From contig CM075656.1 in NCBI GenBank assembly GCA_037953625.1, forward strand, positions 74,605,001-74,669,000: 64,000 bases of DNA. Reading direction: 5' to 3'. The DNA comes from Crotalaria pallida. Taxonomy: Eukaryota; Streptophyta; Magnoliopsida; Fabales; Fabaceae. The position numbers were made by a program, and so were the translations under genes. Shown piece by piece: positions 20,496-30,740 of the stretch; within the stretch, counting starts at the first letter, position 1; every line of letters begins with the position of its first letter. The notes below the pieces were generated by a model. It was not told where the DNA came from and did not search any database. It saw only the letters and a program-made list of their open reading frames with translations.

Positions 20496-22457
20496 TTAAC
20501 TCCTCCGTCTGTGAGGTGATGAAGTAACCGAAGAAGACGTTGATACACCACTAGAGCTTCCTCTAATAAAGAACAGGTTTGCAATGTAATTCTCAACATC
20601 TTCAGGGGTAAATGTGACATATTCTTTCATCTCCCTCACCGATCCTCCGCATACAACCACCAGCACCGTATTATACAACTCACGATATCTTGGCACCAAA
20701 TTTCTCGCGATAGAACCCTTTATCTCGTCTCTCATTTCTCGATCCGCTACCACAAACGAATTTTGTTTCCGATAAGCTTCTTCGAACTTGAAGTTAAAAT
20801 TCCCGATCACCGCTCTCGCCTCCGCCGGTGACATAGCCGCAGAAATATTCTCCGGCAACGATGAAAAGACTTCTCCCCATGCAACTCTCTCATAGTTCGC
20901 AACGAACTTTTTCACCTTCTCTTCGTGCTTCGTTATCCAATCGTATCCGAGAATGAACTGCAGATTCGAGCGTTTGATTCTGGTGAAGATGTAACGGAGA
21001 TTGTTCGCGAAGAAGAGATAAGAGAGTGAAACGTCTTTGCAATGCTTTGCTTTGGTGTCGAGTTTGCAGAGAAGAACGAGAATCAGCCAAGCTACACGCG
21101 CCGTAAGCGGCGGCGGCGGCGGCGCTGTTGACGAGTGTTCTGATTCTGGACTGTATAAGTAAGATTCCGGCACCGGCGAACGCTTTGGTTTAGGGAAATC
21201 CTCGCGCGAGAACATATAAGAGAGAACGTTGCTGTAATCGGCGAGGTTTGAAAGATAATTCATGGACTGAACCGTGAGCGAGTGCACGCCGCCGCTGTTC
21301 ACCGGTGATTTTGAAGAGTCCTTCTGAATCGTCGACTCAAACTCCGTTAACATCGTTTGAACACGTTCGATTATTCGTTGAATCGAAGAATTCACTTGAG
21401 ATCGAACAGCCGAGGTGGAATCGGATGAGAAAATCGCTTCAATCTCCGGCAGCATTTCGGTGATCGATGCATACATGTCAAGCACGCGGAACATCTTCTC
21501 CGGCGACGACAATTTCTTCGGTTTGGCAACAGTCTCAGGGAATCCAAACAAAACAATGGCTCCATCTCTTGAAATCTCAGCGAAGCAAGATTCTCTGATG
21601 GAATCGGATGCACCGAACACATGATCGCAGAGGATCCTCTCTCCGTTGAATAGCGTCCTCACTGCAATCGTAACCGCCGCTAACCAGCTCTGAATTTTCA
21701 ACTCAATAACCTCCCAATCCATCTTCTTAAGGCGCGTGGAGCTCACTTTCTCCACGCCAAGCTTATAAACACCTTCATCAACAATTGATTTCCTTATCAC
21801 GCTGTAAACGCTCACGCACTCTTTTCTGTAACCGCACGAGACCATGCATTCAGCAATCGCTTTCAAATCCTCCATGACGATCGAAGAAAGGCGCTCCACC
21901 TCGGAGATAGAATCACCGGCAGTTCGAGTTTCGTCCGCCGCGGAGACGTAGTCGTCGTAATCGGAGACGCTGGAATGGACGGAGGTGCGTGAGGATCTAA
22001 CAGAAATGGATTCGGGGTCAAGGTGGGCCCGGTTCATGGATAAGATCTGGTAGAACTCTTTTCTTAATCTCTTCATCGCAATCTGCATTAGGTTCTGTGC
22101 GAGGATGAGTTTCTCTGATGAAGGATTCTCGATGAGCAAAGAGTGCATGAACTTGTGAAGCTCTTTAACGTAGTTTATGTATTGCATGGCTTCTGTTTTG
22201 TCCTCGTAGAAGAGAGAGGTTACTTTTGCGAATGCTGACGTGTCATAGTTCCATTTTTGTATAAGCGCTTCTGCTGCTTCCATGGAGAAACTGTTTTCAT
22301 CGTTGGTTCTGATGCTCTGGTCAATGTTATCGGAGAAGCTCAACCGAGGAGGCGTTGAGCGATTAGAATGGTTGGTTATGGAAGACGACGGCGTTTTAGA
22401 GGGAAAGCAAAGGCCTCTCATGTTTTTTGCCACAGAGATTAAGATCTTGTCTCTCAT
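20496..22457 (-). CDS. EXO70 exocyst subunit, H-clade-like
   Basis: A 653-residue intronless reading frame. EXO70 is a subunit of the exocyst, which tethers secretory vesicles to the plasma membrane; plant EXO70H members act in cell-wall, trichome and defence-related secretion (family knowledge). Visible landmarks are an N-terminal region with EDKTEAMQYINYVKEL, a Ser-rich acidic loop (about residues 150-180), the conserved core MDWEVIELKIQSW, and the C-terminal EXO70 domain. In that domain SLSYLFFANNLRYIF, LGYDWITKHEEKVKKF, YERVAWGEVF and FEEAYRKQNSFVVAD appear in the usual order. The tail is Ser-rich and basic. A second in-frame Met at residue 13 could be the true start. No break is seen. 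A TATA box lies 164 bp upstream. Intronless EXO70H genes are normal in plants. Clade is inferred. Confidence 0.95.
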   Translation of the reverse strand: MRDKILISVAKNMRGLCFPSKTPSSSITNHSNRSTPPRLSFSDNIDQSIRTNDENSFSMEAAEALIQKWNYDTSAFAKVTSLFYEDKTEAMQYINYVKELHKFMHSLLIENPSSEKLILAQNLMQIAMKRLRKEFYQILSMNRAHLDPESISVRSSRTSVHSSVSDYDDYVSAADETRTAGDSISEVERLSSIVMEDLKAIAECMVSCGYRKECVSVYSVIRKSIVDEGVYKLGVEKVSSTRLKKMDWEVIELKIQSWLAAVTIAVRTLFNGERILCDHVFGASDSIRESCFAEISRDGAIVLFGFPETVAKPKKLSSPEKMFRVLDMYASITEMLPEIEAIFSSDSTSAVRSQVNSSIQRIIERVQTMLTEFESTIQKDSSKSPVNSGGVHSLTVQSMNYLSNLADYSNVLSYMFSREDFPKPKRSPVPESYLYSPESEHSSTAPPPPPLTARVAWLILVLLCKLDTKAKHCKDVSLSYLFFANNLRYIFTRIKRSNLQFILGYDWITKHEEKVKKFVANYERVAWGEVFSSLPENISAAMSPAEARAVIGNFNFKFEEAYRKQNSFVVADREMRDEIKGSIARNLVPRYRELYNTVLVVVCGGSVREMKEYVTFTPEDVENYIANLFFIRGSSSGVSTSSSVTSSPHRRRS

Positions 22458-22621
22458 GTTTTTTGCTACGGAAATTATGATGATATCTCACAAGCTATGT
22501 AGCTTTCTATAATTGGAAATGTTCTTTGTTCCTTGTTTGTTGGGGAAAAGGCGAAAAAAGAAGGACTAGTGAATGAAAGAGGATAGTAGGGAATGGACGT
22601 GGAAATGATATGGTGATGGGG

Positions 22622-22629
22622 TATATATA
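22622..22629 (-). promoter_or_regulatory. TATA box of the EXO70 gene
   Basis: TATATATA on the minus strand (CTCTATATATACCCC context), about 165 bp upstream of the ATG at 22457. Position and sequence suit a plant core promoter with a leader of roughly 130 nt. Confidence 0.65.
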
Positions 22630-23084
22630 GAGTTTGGGGAGATGCAAACGACGCCGTGTTGGGTGTTTGAGAATGAAAATTTCTGGCGGTGAAGGGGGAT
22701 TAAGGAGTGATGGGACTGTTTTTTAATTTTAAGACTTGACTTAATGCATTTTTAAAAAGGGATGATAACAAGTGTTTTTAGGACATGTTAAAAAATTATA
22801 AACAATGAAAAATCATTAAAAGTCGTGATTTTTGAAATTTTCGAAAAAATAATAATATGAATTTAGAATTAATTTTTTATATTTAATAATCTTAACAAAT
22901 CAACAAATAGACTGACACCCTCTTTAATATTCTACTGCCTTGCTTGGGTCAGCCACGGGGGAAGTGTTTATTTTCTTGGCTTTTTCGTTATGGACTTGGT
23001 TTCTAGGCGACGCGTGGGGTCTCTGGGTTCACATTCGTTAGAAGTTAGAACTTGGAAGGAAGAGGCTTCGATGTTGAATGAGCA
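22630..23084. other. EXO70 upstream region
   Basis: Distal promoter and intergenic DNA, AT-rich after 22730. No specific element recognised. Confidence 0.4.
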
Positions 23085-23391
23085 ATGTAACACCAAAAAT
23101 CCTATATTAAATAATATTTTTTCTAGTCCTATTTACAGTATAAGATTTTTTTGGAATTTTTATTTTATCATATTTATAAGATCCTATTTCAATTTTTAAT
23201 ATTTTAATTACTTCTTTCCACAAACACTTCTATTAAGTCAATACTTTTTAGAGTTCCAATACTAATTATATGGATAATTTTGAAAAGGTATATCAAATTT
23301 TCACATTTCCAATGCCACTAACAAATTTAATCACTCTCCTTGCTGGGAGTGAAAAATCCGAAAAGGATCTTATAAATAAGACCGGAGGGAG
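23085..23391. mobile_element. Degenerate Stowaway-like MITE
   Basis: Right end GACCGGAGGGAG before TA (23392-23393). The body contains CACAAACACTTCTATTAAGTCAA and the other landmarks of the 2170-2456 family. The left terminus is lost. Confidence 0.45.
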
Positions 23392-23393
23392 TA

Positions 23394-24299
23394 ATATTAT
23401 TGGTTTTCCGGAATTAAGGCAGAGAAAAAAACACCAAAAAAGTTATAAAAGTCTTATGAAATAAAAAGGAATTGAGAAATTAAAAATGTAATACGTTTAT
23501 TTATTTCTATTAAAAAGTACGGAGTATATCAGCAGAATTTCGCAACTTTAAATGAAAAAAAAAAAGAATTATGTGTATACTGTGGTGTGGAGTCTCGTAC
23601 AATTTTTATATTAATTGTATATAAGAGTATAAGGTTGATTAGCCATGAGAATTAAACTCATGTCTATGGATATGTATACGCTCGAATTCGACCTGATTTT
23701 AATGTTGAAAACTCATTTTGGTTTGGTTTTAAAAAACTTGAATCCCAAACCCACTTTAAAAAAATAAAGGTGAGGTGTAGATGGGATTGTGAGTACCCAC
23801 TGTGCCCTTTTCCAAAATCCAACATGATATAAAAATAAAATAATTTACATTATAATAATAATAATAATTAAATGGTAATTTTTTTTAGAAAAGTTAAATA
23901 ACGAAGTTAAACTAATTAATATATTTAGAAAAAATTATAATTTAATTGTTATGTTTTTATATATCATTGTTGAAATCCTTGATGTTTACTTTTATATATT
24001 ATTTGAATTATAATATATTTTATAAATAATTTATGTTTAAAAATGAAGATAATTTAAAAAATAATGAAGGGAATTATCCACGAATTTTTTTGAAACTCGA
24101 CAAGTATGGCTTTGTGAGAACCTTACCATTTGGAAAAAAAGAAAGAAAGAAAAATAACAAGCAACATAAATCACATTAAAAGATGACAAGGAATACGATC
24201 CTACTAATTTCAGCTAATAAAATTCTACAAATTGTTCTACCAATAAAAGTGATGGCTACAATTTAAAAAAATCAATACTACTATATTCATTTCAAAACA
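23394..24299. other. Intergenic, nothing clear
   Basis: AT-rich. A half MITE terminus (AAGTACGGAGTA) is at about 23515. No gene seen. Confidence 0.45.
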
Positions 24300-24310
24300 G
24301 ATTGTGATGA

Positions 24311-24514
24311 TTTTTTTCTTTTTTCGAAATCCGGTGGTGTATGCGTTTACATTTTTGTGACCCAACTAATCCACCCCGGATCCGCGAAATGTGCGTGACT
24401 TTGACTCAATGATATGGATCCTCATCAGGAATTGTTGTCTCACTGGGACTCGAGCTTTTGACCCTGAAATCCCTAAGCGCCCAGCCAGTTTCCACTAAGC
24501 CAATCCACTTGGGT
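24311..24514 (-). mobile_element. Complete tRNA-derived SINE
   Basis: On the minus strand it shows A box TGGCTTAGTGG (24502-24492) and B box GCTCGAGTCCC (24455-24445), a 5'-to-3' body, and a terminal A run (T run at 24311-24317 on the plus strand). Exact 11-bp target duplications GATTGTGATGA lie at 24300-24310 and 24515-24525. The same family gave the truncated copy at 8412-8592; it is a different family from the SINE at 18716. Confidence 0.9.
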
Positions 24515-24525
24515 GATTGTGATGA

Positions 24526-25062
24526 ATTTTTAAAGCTGACGAATTGAAGATATCAATTATAGGATGTGTTTCTCGAACTTTATTTAAAAATGATTTAGAC
24601 TACTCTAATTACATCGATTGATATTATGATAATATGTATTAGCCAAGTTGGTAATTAAATTATGGTGATATTAATTGTGTTAATATTAATTTGCATAGTT
24701 GCCTCATTAGAATTTCAATCAAGCTTAAAAGTGAAAAATCAAATCATGGCATCACATTATGAAAAATTTCGATTTCGAAATAAGGAAAATGAGGATAATA
24801 TTTGATGCAACTTATTTGGTAGTTTTGCTTATTTATGATTTCTAACCTATTTTCATTTTTAGGTCCTCGTGTTTATTCTTTTCATTCTCAGATTTGCTAA
24901 TGCGAAATCTGATATGGATCTTTTCGGAATTGTTTGTTATTAGGGCATTGCATAAAAAATGAGGTTTTAACAAGCAGGTTAGGTAACAGTAGAGAACAAT
25001 GAAACAAAAATTCGGTTTTGGTTAGTTTTATTGTTGTTGTTCAAATTTCATCACTTTTATTA
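24526..25062. other. Intergenic, nothing recognised
   Basis: AT-rich non-coding DNA without visible repeats or genes. Confidence 0.5.
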
Positions 25063-25341
25063 CTCCCTTCGTTTCATATGTAATATTGTTTTAGTATTTT
25101 GTACTATGTTTCATAAGTCCTGTTGTTTTATAAACTCAATACATATATAATTAATGTTATTTTTACAAACACACCTCTATTTATTACACTCTCTTTTCCT
25201 CTTTCAGTACCTTTCTCTCTCTCTTCAATAATGATTATATAGGGACATTATAGTCAAAATACAACAAATCCTTACATCATTTAACTATTTTTTAAAATCC
25301 GTGCATAACCTTAAAACACAATACATATGAAACAGATGGAG
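25063..25341. mobile_element. Stowaway-like MITE, 279 bp
   Basis: Left end CTCCCTTCGTTTCATATG, right end CATATGAAACAGATGGAG, with TA duplications (25061-25062 and 25342-25343). The interior is the inverse of the truncated copy at 18418. Confidence 0.85.
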
Positions 25342-25998
25342 TATATAATTAAAGTGCTAAACTTAGAGCAGATTTCATGTCAAATGTGTTTGCACCTTGC
25401 GCTAAGAACTTCAAAGGTATAATATAGTATAGGTTCAAAAAAACACAATTTTTATATCCTAGGTTCACTTTGCATTCCATTAGTGAAATTTAAATATGCT
25501 AAAATTTATATTCCATTTATTTGCAAATTAAAATTTATATGCTAAAATTTAAATATTAAAGAATTATAATACAAAAACATAGAGTATTAAAGATTTTTTA
25601 AAAAAATTAACCCATATATTACACAAGCTAAAAACTAATTTTTCTCTATTGAAAAGTTGAGTTAACATTGAGAGTTTGAGATCATCCTTGTTATTTTATT
25701 TTACTTTTATATATGCTAGTTAGCTTATCTGAGCTATGCATGAGATTTAATTTTGTTTTTTCTATGTTAGCTTAAGTATAAATTTTGGCAATGTGTTTAC
25801 TATTTTAGAGACAAGTTATTATTTGAGTTTTTACACAAATCATCGTCCGAAGAAATATTGTTTATATCATAATAAGTTTGATAAAGGATTACAAAATAAA
25901 TGTTCGCAAAATAAGAGCAAAATATCCATCTTCTCTGATACTTATTACTAAGTTTGATAAGATAAACTTATAACTTATCCGATAGCTTTTAGCTTATT
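25342..25998. other. Intergenic, nothing recognised
   Basis: AT-rich; short local repeats of AAATTTATATGCTAAAATT near 25500. No gene seen. Confidence 0.45.
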
Positions 25999-26006
25999 GT
26001 CTTTTG

Positions 26007-26590
26007 CAATATTTTGAAAATTGGACCGGTTATTGAACCAGTCAAGGTATTGGTTCAAGATTCAATGGTTGGACCGTGATCGAACCGTGATCCAACCGGT
26101 CTTAATGTAGGCGTGTGTATATAATCATATAATTTAGTACTTTTGTGTCTTTTTGTTTTTTCTCTGTTGATTATTGATACCGCCTTCTTGTATGTAACTC
26201 ACTATTATTTTTTCTTTCACTTCACTTCTTTGCCTCTTTGGCTTTTTGATTTTTGATTTTTTTAAGTTCTAAAATCTAAAGTTTTAATATTCTTTCTCGT
26301 TGAGATGAGAGCAAACGCGTAATTGAGACTCATATTGGTGTCGTTTATGTTTCCAGCATATAGGATTTCGTTAATTTAAAAAAAATAAAAAAAAAACCAA
26401 ATTTTTTGCTGAATTTGGGCTTCCAAATTCAAACCGGGTCAAACCGGTTTTTCACCGGTTTTGGCGGTTTAATACCGGTTCAATCCCGGTTTTTTCCAGA
26501 ATGGTTTCTGGCTTATTCTGGACCGGCACCTCCATCGGTTCACCGGTTTTCCGGTTGAACCGGCGGTCCGGTCTTGTTTTCAAAACCATG
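26007..26590. mobile_element. hAT-type non-autonomous element, ACCGGTT-rich
   Basis: Flanked by exact 8-bp duplications GTCTTTTG (25999-26006 and 26591-26598), the size made by hAT transposases. Terminal inverted repeats are short and imperfect (CAATATTTTGAAAA and the inverse of TTTTCAAAACCATG). The subterminal zones on both sides are packed with ACCGGTT/AACCGGT words, as expected of transposase-binding subterminal repeats. No coding capacity. Confidence 0.85.
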
Positions 26591-26678
26591 GTCTTTTGAG
26601 TCATTTAATAAATTTAAGCTAATTGCATAATTAATGTCGTAGCCAACAATTCTAATTCAATAAGCTAGCTATATACAT

Positions 26679-26682
<4 letters not shown>

Positions 26683-26722
<40 letters not shown>
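26683..26722. repeat. (TA)n microsatellite
   Basis: About 20 TA units. Confidence 0.9.
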
Positions 26723-26728
<6 letters not shown>

Positions 26729-27989
26729 GTAGAATAGAGTGACAAGGGATATATACTATTCTACTTTATAGGCCGAGGATAATATCATCTATGACTTCAT
26801 TCAGATTTTTTTTTAATATCTCAAAAAGTGTAAAAGTAAGCAAGTCCTTATTTCTTGTATTACAATAGAAGCAAGAAGTTTTCACCGCAATCATAATAAT
26901 ATAAAGCTTGCCGGCGGTCAAATTCTTTGTCATGCATATGCTTCTGTTGTAATGTCTTGCGTGCGTGTGATTAGTCATGCTTAGCTTTTTGATGTCTGTA
27001 ATGACATTTGATTTCTAGTCATTGCTTAGCTAATTGTTATTGTGTGAACTCATGATTGATTTTTTCTGCTAGAGCCTAGGAGGAATACGATTATATATTT
27101 GTGAAAAGGATCGGATATATTGATATAATAAGTAGTTTTTTGGGGTTAGCCGGAAGCATACGGGGTTTACATCAATCAGCAACAGCAAAAAGTTGAGAGA
27201 ATATTGAATTATATATATTCTTCAAAAACGGCTGTCTGCATAAATTATGATGGTGTGAATCCAGCATCTATGCAAATGTTTTTTTTTTTTTTAAAAATAT
27301 TATTTTAATGAAAATGTGATAAAGTGACATATTTCATATCATAATACTTAAGTTATTGGAGATTGATTTATAAGTAACACATATATTTTTTATGTGATTG
27401 AGAGAATGTTTAAGCGGTTAATTATAAAGATATAACATTATTCTATTTTGATATAAACTTAAATTAGTCCAATAAAAAAATTAGACTTAAATCAAATTTT
27501 TATCTTTAAGTTTTTCTTGTTTATGTAAGACGCTTGTCACCCAATTTTTTTAAAGTTATTTTAACAAACAACATTTTTTTTATGATATTAATGAGTGTGC
27601 ATTAATAAATGATTGATTTATCATCTAGTATTTTATTTTTAGTTTAAAGTTAATGATCAATAATACATAATGATGAATGAGGTGTTGACAATGTTTTTAC
27701 ATTGTGCACCGCCCATTTTTCACTTTCTTTATTATTGTCAAAATTTTCTCTACTTTGATTATTATGCAATTTTCTTTATAACTCTTTGATTATGCAATCT
27801 TAATTAGTCATTCCTAGAGATTTCATAAACCACATCGTCCTTATATTGTCTTGTGCAACTTCTTCGATGAAAATTTAAGGGAGAGACTAACATTGCGCAT
27901 AGTAAAAAAGTTTCATATCTAGATTGAGCAAATAAAAATTGGGACATGCATAAACCTTGCACGCACACATATTAAAATGAGTGAATGTA
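26723..27989. other. Intergenic, nothing recognised
   Basis: AT-rich with one poly(T) run at about 27280. A 70-codon frame at 26766-26978 has no recognisable domain and I do not call it. Confidence 0.45.
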
Positions 27990-28268
27990 ATAATTTGGTC
28001 CCTGATTTTTTTTATTGTATCATTTTATTAATCCCTGAAAATTTATAAATTTATATTTAGTTCCTCAAGATGTTCGGATGTACCAGTTTGTTCTTTCAAG
28101 ATTTTTGAATGTACTAACTTTGTCCCTCAATTTTATGGACCAAATTTGTCAAACTAAAATTTAGTTGGATCAAATTGATACATCCAAAAATCTTAAAAGA
28201 TTAAATATGTATTTATAAATTTGCAGGGATTTAGTTGATACAGCATACAGAGACCAAGTTGATACTTC
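27990..28268. mobile_element. Small inverted-repeat element
   Basis: The left TTTGGTCCCTGATTTTTTTT...ATTAATCCCTG is matched inversely on the right by CAGGGATTTAGTTGATAC...AGACCAAGTTGATAC. An inner inverted pair around GGATGTACC / ATACATCC supports a foldback structure. No clear target duplication. Confidence 0.55.
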
Positions 28269-29590
28269 ACTCTATAAAAATTAAAAGACGAAAAAATGAA
28301 TTTGAACCCTTGACATAAAAATATAAAAATATTTAATCTTTGTGAGTGTAAATAATTTTTATTTTGGTTGATAAATCAATTTTTTTTAATTGCAAATATA
28401 AATAATTATAAGTATTACATATTTTAACATAGATTGAATTGAAAGTAAAAATAATACATATGAATAATAGATAATACATTATCAGCATAAAAAAAGTTTT
28501 ACAATGACTGTGTATAGAATAAATAGATAGTTACAAATTATTATTACAGATTCAGTCCAAGGCATAAAAAATAATTAAAAAAAAAATGGAAGCACGCGCT
28601 TATATTAAAGTAAACTGAGCCAGTCATTGTTCTACCTTAGGGACCCTGCTTCCCCCGGCGCCATGCATAAGTAATGGAGAAATAAATTCGTAAGAATACG
28701 TATCATATCAGAAAATTAGGTGAGCTAGATTTGTCTATGTCTACGTAGAAAGCGAAGGCGTGATGGCACTGCTTGCATTTCTTTATCATTATTCTGATGG
28801 ACTACATACTTGGCATATACACTTGAATCACGTACACAATCGAGTTTAGTCTAAATAAAAGTCATGACTACTATTGTTATCGGTATTTTGTTTATCTAAG
28901 TTATGCTCAATTATCGAACAGCATGGATCTCCAAAGTCAGTATTTGTCGGTTGAAATATAAATTGACAATCGCTAATTAATAGTTACCACATAGTACCAT
29001 ATAATCTTACGTATGGCAACGAGTGGAACGGGTTTTACCAAATCTTAATCCCACGTTTATAAAAGATTAGGATGAAAATGATTGTTGGTTTGAGAAAAAT
29101 AAGAATGAAAAAGTGAAATTCAAATGTATCTTTATTAAATTGGAGTAAATTCGAGAGTAACCATCTTCATTATTTTCCTATATAATTTATTTTTTGCCAC
29201 GTCATGGGGGCATATTTTTAGTTTATAAATTTTATAATTAGTTCCCTAAAATATTTATTTAAAAATATTATTTTTATCCTTAACGTAATTCACCCAAAAT
29301 ACCATCATTCTATTATTATTTTTGATCTACCTAAAATACCCTAATTTTAATATTATTTTTCATTTACCCAAATTTTAATTTTATATTTCATCTACCAAAT
29401 ACCCTCATTCAATACTATTTGTATTTACCCAAAGAAAACCCTTAATCAATATTATTATAAATCCATAATGGTTTCCAATTAGGAGACCAAAATATGATTT
29501 TAGCAGCCAATTTTGACTTAAGAAGTCTGTTAATCATTGCTTAATCAATGAGAGAGAGTGCATTTATTATGTGAGTGTTTATTGAGTTAG
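28269..29590. other. Intergenic; inverted repeat-family segment at 29213-29450
   Basis: Mostly featureless AT-rich DNA. 29213-29450 (GCATATTTTTAGTTTATAAA ... ACCCTAATTTTAATATTATT) matches 50513-50720 in inverse orientation, so it is a dispersed repeat that here abuts the promoter of the split host gene. Confidence 0.55.
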
Positions 29591-29605
29591 TGGGCTTCAA
29601 GCCCA
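29591..29605. promoter_or_regulatory. Paired site II (TGGGCT / AGCCCA) palindrome
   Basis: TGGGCTTCAAGCCCA is an inverted pair of the plant site II motif bound by TCP factors, common in promoters of housekeeping and proliferation genes. It sits 137 bp before the ATG at 29742, which marks a likely promoter of the split gene that follows. Confidence 0.6.
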
Positions 29606-30047
29606 AATGAGAGAGACGTATGACACCGACTTGCTGAGATCTGAGGCGGTGTACACTTTGTCTTTGACAAGTTGCTCTAAGAAATTGAAACTGATATCGG
29701 GTGGGGAAAAAAAGGGTGGGATTGAATTCTTAGTATCGAAAATGGGCAGTGAAATCTCCAAGCTATCAAATAGGGATGGTGCAGAGAAAAATAGAGATGG
29801 AAACTTTGATGGGAGCTCTTCTCAATCAATATTCAATAGCGATGTTTCTGGTAATCAATACTCAATACAAGATTAAACTCATTATTTTTAACTCATCTTT
29901 ATTTTTGATTTCCAACATTTCTTTCTCTATAAAGTTGATTAACTTGACATTGCAGTAGGCTTTGTGACTCCAACCTCTGTGCTGAAATCTCGATCTGGGA
30001 ACTCCGTTCTGGAAAATAATAAAACCCCAATTCGTAATGATGAAACC

Positions 30048-30687
30048 TGTAGGGTCTGTCGACCAGACACGGATTCAAGCCTTATCAAAGGGATTCTCTA
30101 AGGGCACATACCTCGGTTCACCTAACATGAACGTCCCTCGCTCGGACTCATGGACTCCAAGTATAATCAAAGGGCCAGGCTCGGACTTGATGGAGCCGAG
30201 CCTCATCCTCGGTCCTCAATCCATCAGGCTCGGGACCCTAGGCCGAGATACACCGTCGGCTTGTGGATAGGCTCAGTCTTATCAAAGATTCTTATCCCTT
30301 CCGCAAATCTCTCCTAGATTCTCGCTAACAGCTTAGACATGAGATCTTCAGCTTATCCTAACCAGATTCTTAGAGCATATACTTCCGGTATTATCTGTAC
30401 AGAGTCCTGGTTCAGCACGGCTCTGATATAGGGCCCAAACGGCCCATATCAGCCTCCTTCAAACCCTATAAATAGCTCATAACAGCTAGGGTTTCAGGTA
30501 GGTACTCTCATCCCTAAGTTGACACTCTGCACACACTGGTTGACTAGGGAAAACCTGCTTTTCCCAACTGGAACTGCAGAAATACCGTAAGGTCACAGAT
30601 AAACACTTGATCCTCTCTTGAACTCCTGATTGCCATAATCTTGAGGGCTTAGAGGGTTAAGGACATATAGTGTTCAAGGACACTACA
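30048..30687 (+). repeat. 5' LTR of the Tat-like element
   Basis: TG...CA borders. A TATA-like TATAAATAG lies at about 30469, followed by the likely transcription start region. Confidence 0.92.
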
Positions 30688-30706
30688 TTGGCGCCGTTTG
30701 TGGGAA
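30688..30706 (+). promoter_or_regulatory. Primer binding site, TGGCGCC type
   Basis: TTGGCGCCGTTTGTGGGAA directly after the 5' LTR. The TGGCGCCG start is typical of Tat/Athila-type plant elements. I leave the tRNA identity open. Confidence 0.75.
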
Positions 30707-30740
30707 ACGAATAACCAGCATTCCCACGTCTACCATATTC

